Assembly: GCA_934098565.1 (NCBI GenBank)
Contig: CAKOON010000005.1
Span: 35,304 to 99,303 of the forward strand
Length of the DNA: 64,000 nucleotides
Reading direction: 5' to 3'
DNA from: an uncultured Bacilli bacterium
Lineage (GTDB): Bacteria > Bacillota_I > Bacilli_A > RF39 > UBA660
A program made the translations under genes and the position numbers. This document shows positions 44,139 through 53,195 of this stretch, piece after piece. The notes beneath the pieces were generated by a model. The model had not been told where the DNA came from and did not search any database. It saw nothing but the letters and a program-made list of their open reading frames with translations. The first letter of the stretch is position 1; the number at the start of each line of letters is the position of its first letter.

Positions 44139-44367
44139 AGTTTTCGCAATCACAATCTTCGCAATCGCACTCTTTACAATGACAATCACAATCACAGTCG
44201 CAATCATCATCTTCAAAACCAATATGAAAAGGAATGCCCATATCACGTAACGATGCGGCTAAAAAGATATTAATGGCTGTTTCAGTATCTAAGCCTAAAG
44301 CATTAAATAAGTCATCACAAGCCTCTTTTAATTCCCTGTTTACTTTTACGTCAACAACTTCTTTCAT
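44131..44367 (-). CDS. RelB/DinJ-like ribbon-helix-helix protein with a C-terminal Cys/Asp-rich tail
   Basis: 78 aa. Residues 1-50 look like the N-terminal half of a RelB/DinJ antitoxin: VDVKVNRELKEACDDLFNALGLDTETAINIFLAAS. Instead of a toxin-neutralising tail, the last 25 residues are DDDCDCDCDCHC... with ten Cys alternating with Asp, Glu and one His. Such a tail could bind soft metals, like a tiny metallothionein. No RelE-like toxin gene is adjacent. Preceded by AAGGAGG (strong) and a terminator follows. Either a lone RelB-family metal-sensing regulator or a metal-scavenging fusion; neither is known to me. Confidence 0.65.
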   Translation of the reverse strand: MKEVVDVKVNRELKEACDDLFNALGLDTETAINIFLAASLRDMGIPFHIGFEDDDCDCDCDCHCKECDCEDCDCENCD

Positions 44368-44444
44368 CAATAATCCTCCTTAGGAGTATTATATCCAATT
44401 TTCAAGAAAAATACTATTATTTTTTCCTAAAACTGACGAAGTTA

Positions 44445-44453
44445 TGCTATACT
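44445..44453 (+). promoter_or_regulatory. Extended -10 promoter of gmk
   Basis: TGCTATACT is an extended -10 (TGn plus TATACT), 33 bases before the gmk start. No clear -35. Confidence 0.5.
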
Positions 44454-44485
44454 ATAACAAATTTAAAGAAAGGGATTTAATTTAG

Positions 44486-45160
44486 ATGAAAAAAATAGTA
44501 ACAGAAAAAGAAAAAGGAAATTTAATTGTCTTAAGTGGACCATCTGGAGCAGGAAAAGATAGTATTATTAGAGAACTTAAGAATTACTATCATAATTTCT
44601 GGGTGTCAGTTTCAATGACTAGCCGTGCACCCCGTGGAGAAGAAGTTGATGGAATTGATTATTTCTTCGTTAGTAAGGAAGAGTTTGAAAGTCATATTAA
44701 AAGAAATGATTTTTTAGAATATGCTATGTATAATGGTAACTATTATGGGACACCAAAATCAAAAATTAATGATTTTTTAATTCAAGGGAAAGATGTTATT
44801 TTAGAAATAGAAATTCAGGGAGCTTTAAAAATCAAAGAAGAATTTCCGGAAGCAATTTTTATCTTTATCATGCCCCCTTCTATGAGAGAATTAGTAAATA
44901 GATTAAAGAAAAGAAATACGGAAAATATTGATAAAATTATAGAACGTTTTAAGAAAGCTTATCAAGAAATTAACTACTATAATAATTACAACTATGTTGT
45001 AATTAATGATGATTTAGAAGAAGCGGTGAAGAAAGTTTGGGCAATTTTACTTTCGGAACGCTTACGAGTATCAAGAATTGAAAATGTTTATGTTGGTAAT
45101 ATGGAAGAAGAACTTCATGAAGCCTTAAGAGATGACATGACTTTTGATAATTCCAAGTAG
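44486..45160 (+). CDS. gmk: Guanylate kinase
   Basis: 224 aa, a little longer than the usual 205 because of about 20 extra C-terminal residues (VGNMEEELHEALRDDMTFDNSK). Transfers phosphate from ATP to GMP, an essential step in GTP and dGTP supply. P-loop GPSGAGKDSI (residues 18-27, Asp in place of the common Gly/Ser), GMP-binding SMTSRAPRGEEVDGIDYFFV, EIEIQGAL, and IMPPS. Followed by a methyltransferase 5 bases on, as one transcript. Confidence 0.96.
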   Translation: MKKIVTEKEKGNLIVLSGPSGAGKDSIIRELKNYYHNFWVSVSMTSRAPRGEEVDGIDYFFVSKEEFESHIKRNDFLEYAMYNGNYYGTPKSKINDFLIQGKDVILEIEIQGALKIKEEFPEAIFIFIMPPSMRELVNRLKKRNTENIDKIIERFKKAYQEINYYNNYNYVVINDDLEEAVKKVWAILLSERLRVSRIENVYVGNMEEELHEALRDDMTFDNSK

Positions 45161-45165
45161 GCTTT

Positions 45166-45930
45166 ATGGAACTTGCAGACTATTATAATAAATTTAATGA
45201 GGATAAAAGGCTTTTAAGGCGACATGGGTTAGTTGAGTATTATACAACTATTAAGTATTTAGATGAGGTTTTAAGTTGGTATCCGGAGCCAAAAATCTTA
45301 GATATCGGAGCCGGAACTGGTAGATATAGTATCTACCTTCATAATAAGGGATACAATGTTTCAGCAGTGGAATTGGTAAAACAGAACTTGAATGTTATTA
45401 AAAGGAAAGCACCTAATCTTAAAAGTTATCTTGGTAATGCTCTAGATTTAAGCTTCTTGGGTGAACAAAAATATGATGTAATTTTGTTGTTTGGTCCGAT
45501 ATATCATTTATTTGGGGAAGATAAAATTAAAGCAATTAAGGAGGCTTTAAAGTATCTAAATAAAGATGGTGTTTTAATGATTGTATATTGTCTTAATGAT
45601 TTTGCTATTCTTAAACATGGTTTTATTGATGGAAATATTATTGTGGAAAAGCAAAATATAACTGAAGATTATTTAATTAAAGACAATAAAGATATTTTAT
45701 ATAGTTTTGATACTTTAGAGACAATAGATAAAATTAATGAAAAATGTCATTTAAAGCGCCTTAAAATTATTAGTCAAGAAGGTATGAGTGAATATATCAG
45801 ACCAGTCCTTAATAAAATGAGTGAAGAAGAATTTACAAAGTATTTAGACTTTCACTTGCAAAGGTGTGAAAAATTGGAGTATCTTGGTCTTTCTAGACAT
45901 GCTTTAGACATAATAAAAAGAATTGAGTAA
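45166..45930 (+). CDS. SAM-dependent class I methyltransferase
   Basis: 254 aa. Motif I ILDIGAGTGRYSIYL (residues about 43-57), acidic post-I residue AVELV, motif II YDVILLFGPIYHL. Similar proteins are annotated as small-molecule or tRNA/protein methyltransferases, but the substrate cannot be told from sequence. Its start is 5 bases after the gmk stop, with AAGTAGG inside the gmk end, so it is the second gene of a gmk operon. Confidence 0.8.
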   Translation: MELADYYNKFNEDKRLLRRHGLVEYYTTIKYLDEVLSWYPEPKILDIGAGTGRYSIYLHNKGYNVSAVELVKQNLNVIKRKAPNLKSYLGNALDLSFLGEQKYDVILLFGPIYHLFGEDKIKAIKEALKYLNKDGVLMIVYCLNDFAILKHGFIDGNIIVEKQNITEDYLIKDNKDILYSFDTLETIDKINEKCHLKRLKIISQEGMSEYIRPVLNKMSEEEFTKYLDFHLQRCEKLEYLGLSRHALDIIKRIE

Positions 45931-45949
45931 TGAGTATTCAATTCTTTTT
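45915..45949 (+). terminator. Intrinsic terminator of the gmk-methyltransferase operon
   Basis: 12-bp stem (AAAAAGAATTGA/TCAATTCTTTTT) at 45915-45926 and 45938-45949, overlapping the stop; the T-run continues. It also works on the minus strand for proS, which ends at 45959. Confidence 0.85.
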
Positions 45950-45958
45950 TTGGATGTT

Positions 45959-47374
45959 CTAATATTGTTTAGCAAAGTAGATATCATACTTAGATTTTTT
46001 ACCACAAACTGGACATATACTAGTCTCATTATCTCCAATAATACATCTCGATTTTAAACCGGTATCAGCCTTAATTTTTTCTTCACAGTCCATATTACCA
46101 CACCAAGTAATTTTGATAAAGCCATTTTTATTTTGAGCAATATCTTTAAATTCATCATAAGTACTGGCCTCATAAATCATACTATCACGACGTTTTAAGG
46201 CTCTTTCATACATTTCTTTTTGCATGATATCCATTGTATCTTTAATAATGCCGACTATTCCTTCTAAATCATCAACCTTAATTTTTTCTAAAGTATCTCT
46301 TCTAACAATGGTAGTAAAGCCATTTTCTAAGTCTCTTTTACCTAATTCTAAACGAATTGGATAACCTTTAACTTCGGCCTCGGCAAATTTAAATCCTGGA
46401 GTTTTATCGCTATTATCAACTTTGTAAGTGATTCCAGCATTTTCTAATCCTTGGATAATTTCTTTTAATTTTTCGGAAACATCCCCAATAGGAATAATTA
46501 TTACTTTAGTTGGAGCAATTCTTGGTGGTAATACTAAACCGTTATTATCACTATGCGTCATAATTAAACCACCAATCATTCTAGTAGTTACACCCCACGA
46601 AGTTTGATAAGGAGTTTTTAGGGTATTATCTTTATCTAAGAATTTAATATCAAAGGCTTTAGCAAAATGTTGACCAAAGTAATGACTAGTGCCATTTTGT
46701 AAGGCTACCCCGTCCCACATCATGGCCTCAATGGTATAAGTATCTTCAGCTCCCGCAAATTTTTCTTTTTCGGTTTTCTTACCAACAATAACAGGCATTG
46801 CTAAATAATACTTCTGAAAATCTTCATAAACTTTCAACATTTGCAAAGTTTCATTTTTAGCCTCTTCGGCTGTTGTATGTAGGGTATGTCCTTCTTGCCA
46901 TAAAATTTCTCTACTACGCAAGAAAGGTCTGGTTGTTTTTTCCCACCTTACAATAGTACACCACTGATTATAAAGAATAGGTAAATCACGATAAGAATTA
47001 ACAATCTTTTTAAAATGATCACAAAATAAGGTCTCACTAGTAGGACGAATACACATTCTTTCTTCTAACTTATTCTCGCCACCATAAGTTACCCAAGCCA
47101 CTTCCGGAGCAAAACCTTCAACATGCTCTTTTTCAATATTAAGTAAACTTTCAGGGATAAGCATAGGCATCTGTACATTTTGATGTCCTAATCTTTTGAA
47201 TTCTTTATCTAAAATACTTACCATATTTTCCCAAATAGCATAACCATAAGGTCTAATAATCATACTCCCTTTATTCTTTGAATAATCAACTAAATCAGCC
47301 TTTTTACATACATCAGTATACCACTGGGCGAAATTGACTTCTCTATCTGTTATATCTTTTACTATATTTGCCAT
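45959..47374 (-). CDS. proS: Prolyl-tRNA synthetase, archaeal/eukaryote-like type
   Basis: 471 aa. The class II motifs and the N-terminal REVNFAQWYTDVCKKADLVDYSKNKGSMIIRPYGYAIWENM identify the archaeal/eukaryote-like ProRS (ProS type 3), not the longer bacterial ProRS with an INS editing domain. A C-terminal zinc-binding region has four Cys (WCGNMDCEEKI, TSICPVCGKKSKYDIYFAKQY) typical of this type. It attaches proline to tRNA-Pro, which is encoded nearby at 36874. No editing domain is present. Confidence 0.95.
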   Translation of the reverse strand: MANIVKDITDREVNFAQWYTDVCKKADLVDYSKNKGSMIIRPYGYAIWENMVSILDKEFKRLGHQNVQMPMLIPESLLNIEKEHVEGFAPEVAWVTYGGENKLEERMCIRPTSETLFCDHFKKIVNSYRDLPILYNQWCTIVRWEKTTRPFLRSREILWQEGHTLHTTAEEAKNETLQMLKVYEDFQKYYLAMPVIVGKKTEKEKFAGAEDTYTIEAMMWDGVALQNGTSHYFGQHFAKAFDIKFLDKDNTLKTPYQTSWGVTTRMIGGLIMTHSDNNGLVLPPRIAPTKVIIIPIGDVSEKLKEIIQGLENAGITYKVDNSDKTPGFKFAEAEVKGYPIRLELGKRDLENGFTTIVRRDTLEKIKVDDLEGIVGIIKDTMDIMQKEMYERALKRRDSMIYEASTYDEFKDIAQNKNGFIKITWCGNMDCEEKIKADTGLKSRCIIGDNETSICPVCGKKSKYDIYFAKQY

Positions 47375-47518
47375 ATAATCACTCTTTTCCTTATTTTTTA
47401 GTATAGCATATCCATAACGACCATACTATATTTAATCTTTTATTTGTATCAAAAACATATTTAATTTCTTATATTTAATACCATTGCCAACTCTAAATTT
47501 TCTATCATTTCCGATTCA

Positions 47519-47587
47519 TTTAGATAATTTGTGGTATTTTATTTAGGTTTTTTGTGGCATTTTGTTTAGGTAATTTGTGATAGTCTT
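47519..47587. repeat. Three degenerate 23-bp direct repeats upstream of proS
   Basis: Units 47519-47541, 47542-47564 and 47565-47587 share the core TTTAG(n4)TTTGTG, each exactly 23 bases apart (about two helical turns). They lie 145-213 bases before the proS start, between valS and proS. Possible binding sites or a slippage remnant; function unknown. Confidence 0.6.
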
Positions 47588-47603
47588 TAATTCTAGCCGG
47601 AAA

Positions 47604-50144
47604 TTAACCTAAGTTTTCTATTTCTTTTAAAATATTATTTAACATATCCGTTTCTTTTTGCAAATCAAGTCTTTCTTTTTCTACTATATTACTAGGAGCC
47701 TTCTTAACATAGTTTTCATTACTTAAAAGATTATTTCTTCTCTTAATACTTGCTTCTAGAGTTTCTTTTTTCTTTGTAAGTTCTTTTAAGACTTCTTCTT
47801 TATCTATATTATTATCATAACAAATATAAACAGTAATATCATTAATACTTACTAAAATTTTTGTATTTTTCCTACTATTTGTAACTATCTTATCATCTAA
47901 TTTTAACATTTTAACGGCTAAATCATCTAAAGAAGCAGTTTCTACTTCAAAATCTTTACCAATATTATTTTCTAGCTTTTTATTTCTAAATAAAGTAATA
48001 AATTCTAGTATTTTATCTACTTCTTTAGTATCATCAGTAAAAATATATTCTTTTTCATACTTAGGATAATTTGCTATCATAATAGAATCACTATCTTTAA
48101 ATGGTAAATTTTGATAAATTTCTTCAGTTACAAAAGGCATAAATGGATGCATAATCTTAATTATTCCTTCTAAAACTTTATATAAAACGCTCTTAGTAGT
48201 TATATCACTACTACTAAATTTAGCCATTTCTATATAATTAGAGCAGAAATCATCCCAAATAAAGTTATAAATTTCACTACCTACCAAGTTAAACTCATAT
48301 TTATCCATATGTTTAATCGTACTATCAAGAACAGTTTCAAACTTTGTTAAAATCCATTTATCCTCTTTTTTGAGATTACTAAAATCTAGGGCTTTTAAAT
48401 CACTAATATTCATTAAAACAAAACGAGAAGCATTCCACATTTTATTAATAAAATTCCAAGTAGCTTTTAATTTTTCTTCATCGAAACGAAGGTCGGTTCC
48501 AAAGGCACAATCAGTTACTAGGTAATATCTTAGACTATCGGCACCATAAATTTTAATCATATCCATAGGGTCAATACCATTACCTAAAGATTTACTCATC
48601 TTTCGCCCTTCTTTGTCTCTAACAAGACCGTGAATAATAACGTCTTTAAAAGGGCGAACTCCATTAAGCTCAAGCGACTGGAAAGTCATTCGATTAACCC
48701 AGAAAGGAATAATATCGTAACCAGTAACCAAACAATCGGTTGGAAAATATCTTTTTAAATCAGCAGTTTGGTCGGGATAACCGAGAGTTGAGAAAGGCCA
48801 TAGAGCTGAGGAAAACCAAGTGTCTAAGACATCATCATCTTGAACCCAACCTTCGCCAACTGGTGCAGTCTCACCAACATAAACTTCTTCACCACGATAC
48901 CAAGCGGGAATTCGATGTCCCCACCATAATTGACGAGAAATACACCAATCGTAAGTGATTTCCATCCAGTGATTCATAATTTTCTCGAAACGAGGAGGAA
49001 TAAAGTTAACTTTAGTATCAGAATTCTTTTGATTTTCTAAAACTTTATCCGCTAAGGGACGCATTTTAACAAACCATTGTTTAGAAAGATATGGTTCAAC
49101 AACAGCATCGGTTCTTTCGGAATGGCCAACGTTATGGATAATATCTTCAACACTGATTAAGAGATTAGCTTCTTTTAAATCAGCAACTAGCTTTTCACGA
49201 CAAGTCTCTCTCGATAAGCCTTGATATTTACCACAGACTTCATTCATCGTAGCATCTTTATTCATACAGATAATTCTTGGCAAATCATGTCTTAGACCAA
49301 CTTCATAGTCGTTAGGATCATGAGCCGGAGTAATCTTAACCACCCCCGTTCCAAACTCAGGATCGGCGTGATTATCAAATACTACAGGGACAACTCGATT
49401 AACTACGGGAACAATGACTTTTTTACCTTTTAAGTCTTGATATCTTTCATCATTTGGATTTACGGCAACAGCAGTATCCCCAAATAAGGTTTCGGGACGA
49501 GTCGTTGCCACTTCTAAGTAACGATCCTCTCCCTCAACGTAATATTTTAAGTGATAGAAAGCACCTTTATCTTCTTTGTAAATAACTTCTTCGCTAGATA
49601 AAGCTGTCATGGCCACTGGGTCCCAGTTAATAATTCTTTCACCGCGATAAATTAAACCTTTTTTATAGTAATCCACAAAAGTCTTAATGACAGCTTTATT
49701 TAACCCTTCATCTAAAGTAAATCTTTCTTTACTATAATCAACTGATAAACCTAGCTTAGCCCATTGACTACGGATATTGCCACCAAATTCGTGGGTCCAA
49801 TCCCAACAAGCGTCCAAGAACTTATCGCGGCCAATGCCTCTTTTATCTAAGCCTTGTTCTTTTAATCTCTTAACAACTTTAGCTTCGGTTGCAATTGCGG
49901 CATGATCCATACCAGGTAACCATAAGCAATCATAGCCTTGTAATCTTTTATATCTAATAATTACATCTTGAATAGTTGTATCATAAGCATGACCTATATG
50001 TAATTTACCTGTTACATTTGGAGGTGGTATTACTATACAATAAGGTAACTTATCCGTATTACCACTCTTAAAATAACCTTTATCTACCCAATTATCATAC
50101 TTTTTATCTTCCACTTCCAAATGATTATACTTTGTCTCTAACAT
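47604..50144 (-). CDS. valS: Valyl-tRNA synthetase
   Basis: 846 aa, class I synthetase. Motifs: HIGH-type PPNVTGKLHIGHAYD, editing-domain DHAAIATEAKVVKRL and TTRPETLFGDTAVAVN, KMSKS as RKMSKSLGNGIDP, C-terminal anticodon-binding and coiled arm (RNNLLSNENYVKKAPSNIVEKERLDL). Charges tRNA-Val and clears mischarged Thr by the editing site. Slightly shorter than the usual 880 residues but complete in motifs. Controlled by the T-box leader directly upstream. Confidence 0.97.
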   Translation of the reverse strand: MLETKYNHLEVEDKKYDNWVDKGYFKSGNTDKLPYCIVIPPPNVTGKLHIGHAYDTTIQDVIIRYKRLQGYDCLWLPGMDHAAIATEAKVVKRLKEQGLDKRGIGRDKFLDACWDWTHEFGGNIRSQWAKLGLSVDYSKERFTLDEGLNKAVIKTFVDYYKKGLIYRGERIINWDPVAMTALSSEEVIYKEDKGAFYHLKYYVEGEDRYLEVATTRPETLFGDTAVAVNPNDERYQDLKGKKVIVPVVNRVVPVVFDNHADPEFGTGVVKITPAHDPNDYEVGLRHDLPRIICMNKDATMNEVCGKYQGLSRETCREKLVADLKEANLLISVEDIIHNVGHSERTDAVVEPYLSKQWFVKMRPLADKVLENQKNSDTKVNFIPPRFEKIMNHWMEITYDWCISRQLWWGHRIPAWYRGEEVYVGETAPVGEGWVQDDDVLDTWFSSALWPFSTLGYPDQTADLKRYFPTDCLVTGYDIIPFWVNRMTFQSLELNGVRPFKDVIIHGLVRDKEGRKMSKSLGNGIDPMDMIKIYGADSLRYYLVTDCAFGTDLRFDEEKLKATWNFINKMWNASRFVLMNISDLKALDFSNLKKEDKWILTKFETVLDSTIKHMDKYEFNLVGSEIYNFIWDDFCSNYIEMAKFSSSDITTKSVLYKVLEGIIKIMHPFMPFVTEEIYQNLPFKDSDSIMIANYPKYEKEYIFTDDTKEVDKILEFITLFRNKKLENNIGKDFEVETASLDDLAVKMLKLDDKIVTNSRKNTKILVSINDITVYICYDNNIDKEEVLKELTKKKETLEASIKRRNNLLSNENYVKKAPSNIVEKERLDLQKETDMLNNILKEIENLG

Positions 50145-50167
50145 ATCTATACCTCATTTCTACTTCT

Positions 50168-50368
50168 AAAAACAAAAAAGCCATAAATATAAGGACGAAT
50201 TATCGCGGTACCACCTTATTTTATGACTAATCATACTCTTAATCTTCTTAACGCGAAGTAACGTTTTATACTCCAAAGCAACCTTCTTACCAAGTACTAC
50301 TTGTTTGCACCAATCACAAGTTCTCTATAAAGTACTAATGGTAATACTCCTCTTCTTCTACATATCTA
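50168..50368 (-). promoter_or_regulatory. T-box riboswitch of valS, specifier GTT
   Basis: On the minus strand the leader contains the T-box AAGGTGGTACCGCG near 50201-50214, the GATTGGTGCAAA loop of stem I and a GAAG-GTT element at 50280-50284, where GTT would be the Val specifier. The terminator form ends in GGC-TTTTTTG near 50175. Uncharged tRNA-Val is expected to stabilise the antiterminator and allow valS transcription. Confidence 0.93.
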
Positions 50369-50374
50369 AGTGAT

Positions 50375-50403
50375 ATTATAAAGGCTTCTTTTACTTTTGT
50401 CCA
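50375..50403 (-). promoter_or_regulatory. Promoter of valS, overlapping the end of the upstream gene
   Basis: Minus-strand TGGACA (50398-50403), 17-base spacer, TATAAT (50375-50380). The -35 lies inside the last codons of the gene ending at 50391, so valS has its own start of transcription. Confidence 0.75.
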
Positions 50404-51605
50404 CCAAAAATTTTAGCCAGTTTACGAACAAATCCAGATTTTGGTTCATTTTCCTTCTTTTGGTAGTTCGTTTCTTCAATGCTTCTTTCCACAATACCGA
50501 AGCGTTCTAGTAAAATAACTACTTTTTTATTGAAACTATGACCAAACGGACTAAAATCAATATCGATAGCGTCCAAATTATTTAAATAGTCCAAAATATC
50601 TTGACTCTTTAAATTAGGATTAGCTTGGGCATAGACGCAGGCATTAGCAAAACGCCCTAATTTTTCAATAGTATCAAAATTTTCTTCTCTCAAAACAATG
50701 GCAATTGGCGCTATTTTATCGGCTTTAAAACCGATGATAGCTCCTTTTTCGGCTTTTTCTTTAATGTTTTTAAGAACAGTTTTTAGCTCATCTGATGATA
50801 CCTTATCATCTTTAGATAAAACTGTAAAAGCATACTTATTATCTAAATAGCAACCGCTAGTTTCCCCAACGCTTTGTAAGATAGCAATAGCGTTCATCGT
50901 ATTTTCTTCACTAATTGACGCCTTAGGGTCATATTGACAACCATAGAAACTATAATAGCTTCTTAAAACTTCCTTTTCAGCTGGGGTTAAAACAACATAA
51001 ACTTGACTATCATTTTTATTGGTAGAAATCAGACCATAACCGCCAAGCAAAGAGACGATATAATCAGTTAAGTAGATATTTCTATCACCTTTAATAGCAT
51101 ACTCTTCTCTATAAGTTTCTTTTTCTATAAATGTTTTTACTTCATCGACTGAATTATGTCCTTGACTGATGAAAAGGCAAACACGAGCCATTAGATTAAA
51201 ATCATTATAAGGCGCAATCCCTTGATCAACTGATAAATCAATATCTGGACTAGTACTAGCTATAGCAACTGGTAAATAACCATCGATTTTAGTATTTTTA
51301 TAGAATACTTCGACTTCGCTAGATTTTTTAGCAAACAAAGCTATTTTATCTGATACTGTTTTAGAAAAGACTTTGCCGCCTTTTCGTACCTTTTCGCCGG
51401 GACTTACTTCAACTTCTTTACTATCTATAACCTCAAAATCATTAACGGGCATTACTTTGCCGCCAAAGTTTTCTGGAATAGTTTGTAAAACGCAATACAT
51501 ATTTTGAAAACTATCATACAAATTTGTATTTAAACAATTAAATTGAACTCCATAAAACTTCTTATATAAAGTTAACAAACTTTTTTCTTCTTCTGTTAAT
51601 ATCAT
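50391..51605 (-). CDS. Protein of unknown function with two tandem copies of a domain
   Basis: 404 aa. Two similar halves: residues about 1-50 begin LTEEEKSLLTLYKKFYGVQFNCLN and residues about 208-250 begin LTPAEKEVLRSYYSFYGCQYDPKA, each followed by a longer variable segment, which points to internal duplication. No signal peptide or membrane helix. No known family. The gene starts after AGGAGG and stands alone; its end overlaps the valS promoter. Confidence 0.65.
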   Translation of the reverse strand: MILTEEEKSLLTLYKKFYGVQFNCLNTNLYDSFQNMYCVLQTIPENFGGKVMPVNDFEVIDSKEVEVSPGEKVRKGGKVFSKTVSDKIALFAKKSSEVEVFYKNTKIDGYLPVAIASTSPDIDLSVDQGIAPYNDFNLMARVCLFISQGHNSVDEVKTFIEKETYREEYAIKGDRNIYLTDYIVSLLGGYGLISTNKNDSQVYVVLTPAEKEVLRSYYSFYGCQYDPKASISEENTMNAIAILQSVGETSGCYLDNKYAFTVLSKDDKVSSDELKTVLKNIKEKAEKGAIIGFKADKIAPIAIVLREENFDTIEKLGRFANACVYAQANPNLKSQDILDYLNNLDAIDIDFSPFGHSFNKKVVILLERFGIVERSIEETNYQKKENEPKSGFVRKLAKIFGGQK

Positions 51606-51867
51606 AAATATTCCTCCTGTATAAATTATATTAGCACAAATTAATTAACAACACACATATTTTTGCGAATTTTTACACTTTTTTTGATGCTAAAGGAATT
51701 TTGCTAGTATCGACGTCACATTTTACAGTTTCATAACGATCTAAAACACCTTTTATAATCTTTCATATCTTGTTTCTTATAGCAAATACTAATGTAAATT
51801 CTACCCATAGTTTTACTAATAATTTCTTATTAGACTGACTTTTGCAAAAATAATAATTTTGATGATT

Positions 51868-52998
51868 CTATATTTCATTTTTAATTTTTCTTTCCCGTGT
51901 TTGGTCTTCTTCTAAAACCGGGCCATACATTTTTTCATAGACAATATTAATTTCATTTTGCATAAATTCATCTAAATCTTCATCAGTATAACCATAGCCT
52001 TGATAAATTTTACTACCACATTCAATATCGATACCGCTAACCACGTATAAGTACGTGAAAATGCCACCTAAACTAAGCCAATAATATTCTTCTTGATGAG
52101 CTAAAATATATTGCCATTTTTGCAAATACTTAGTTCCTAAGGAAGAAATTCTGGCGGTTAAAAGAGCAGTTACCACATCAGGAGTAGCAAAGCCAATACG
52201 ATAAATCATTTGTCTTAACATACTATAAATAGCCGCATTATCATAGCCATCTCGAACTAATAGCTTTCTTAGAATACGAGGGTCACAGACCTTTTGGGAA
52301 CCACTTTGAAAATATTCTTTAACTTCGGTTGGTTCGGTATAAGTAGGAGTTGGATTAGAAACATATTCTTTTTTAAGTGGCTGTTTTTCCACATAAAGAT
52401 GATACATACTTTTAAAGTTATCAAGACTTGCCGACATAGTATTAATTTGGGATTCAATAATTGCTTTTTCGACTCTCTTACCATTAAGAAATTCTAAATA
52501 GTCATGGCCATTATTTAAATATTTTTGATAATTAGTCATAAATAAATCTTTAGCTCCTTCTTTAAGTAGAAAGCCATCAAAGCAAGAAGCTAGAATCTTT
52601 TCTATCCCTATATTATAGGAATTAGGAGTCCCAAGACGGGCATTATTTTCGATAACCTTAACAACAATCATCATAAAGTAAATATTATTAGTTCCAATGA
52701 AGGCCACTATGGCATCAAAATTAGGAATGTATTCTTGATATTGATCCCTTTCAATACTAGTTATTAAAAGATTTATTGACTTCTTTAATCCCGCTATAGC
52801 AGTTAACTTAGAACCGAAAAATTTATATTTTTCTTCAAATGGAGTCACATTAGTAACGGCTTTAGTACTTAAAAATGTGTAACTGACTTCATCAAGTTTT
52901 TTAGTTAAAATACTTTCTAAGTTTTCTAAATTTAATTTAATACTTTTTAATAAGTCAATTAGTCCTCTTAAAGTTGTTTTAGGAATTTTATAATTCAT
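51868..52998 (-). CDS. Protein of unknown function (376 aa, helical)
   Basis: Predicted mostly helical and soluble, with no signal peptide or convincing transmembrane helix. It contains Tyr-rich stretches (YLVVSGIDIECGSKIYQGYGYTDEDLDEFMQN) and a Pro/Thr linker (NPTPTYTEPTEV) near residue 215 separating two parts. Family not recognised. Good ribosome binding site (GAGAGGATG); monocistronic by position. Confidence 0.6.
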   Translation of the reverse strand: MNYKIPKTTLRGLIDLLKSIKLNLENLESILTKKLDEVSYTFLSTKAVTNVTPFEEKYKFFGSKLTAIAGLKKSINLLITSIERDQYQEYIPNFDAIVAFIGTNNIYFMMIVVKVIENNARLGTPNSYNIGIEKILASCFDGFLLKEGAKDLFMTNYQKYLNNGHDYLEFLNGKRVEKAIIESQINTMSASLDNFKSMYHLYVEKQPLKKEYVSNPTPTYTEPTEVKEYFQSGSQKVCDPRILRKLLVRDGYDNAAIYSMLRQMIYRIGFATPDVVTALLTARISSLGTKYLQKWQYILAHQEEYYWLSLGGIFTYLYVVSGIDIECGSKIYQGYGYTDEDLDEFMQNEINIVYEKMYGPVLEEDQTRERKIKNEI

Positions 52999-53136
52999 TT
53001 AAATCATCCTCTCATAATAAATCAAGTATTTTTTATACAAGACTCTCCTAGTTATTAGTATTCAAAAGAACACTAACAGCAAACAAATTTAGGAATTACT
53101 ATTCTAGCAGATTCATGTAATTTGTCAATAATTTAA

Positions 53137-53165
53137 TTGTAAGAATTAAGATTTTATAGTATAAT
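53137..53165 (+). promoter_or_regulatory. Promoter of the PilB/GspE-like gene
   Basis: TTGTAA (53137-53142), 17-base spacer, TATAAT (53160-53165). Start codon ATG at 53196 follows AAAGGA. Confidence 0.7.
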
Positions 53166-53195
53166 TTTAGTAGTTAGAATAAAGGATTGGTAAGA

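Noticed and set aside
43320..44367. XRE regulator plus RelB-like protein as a toxin-antitoxin pair
   Set aside because: The genes are 450 bases apart with separate promoter and terminators, and neither looks like a toxin.
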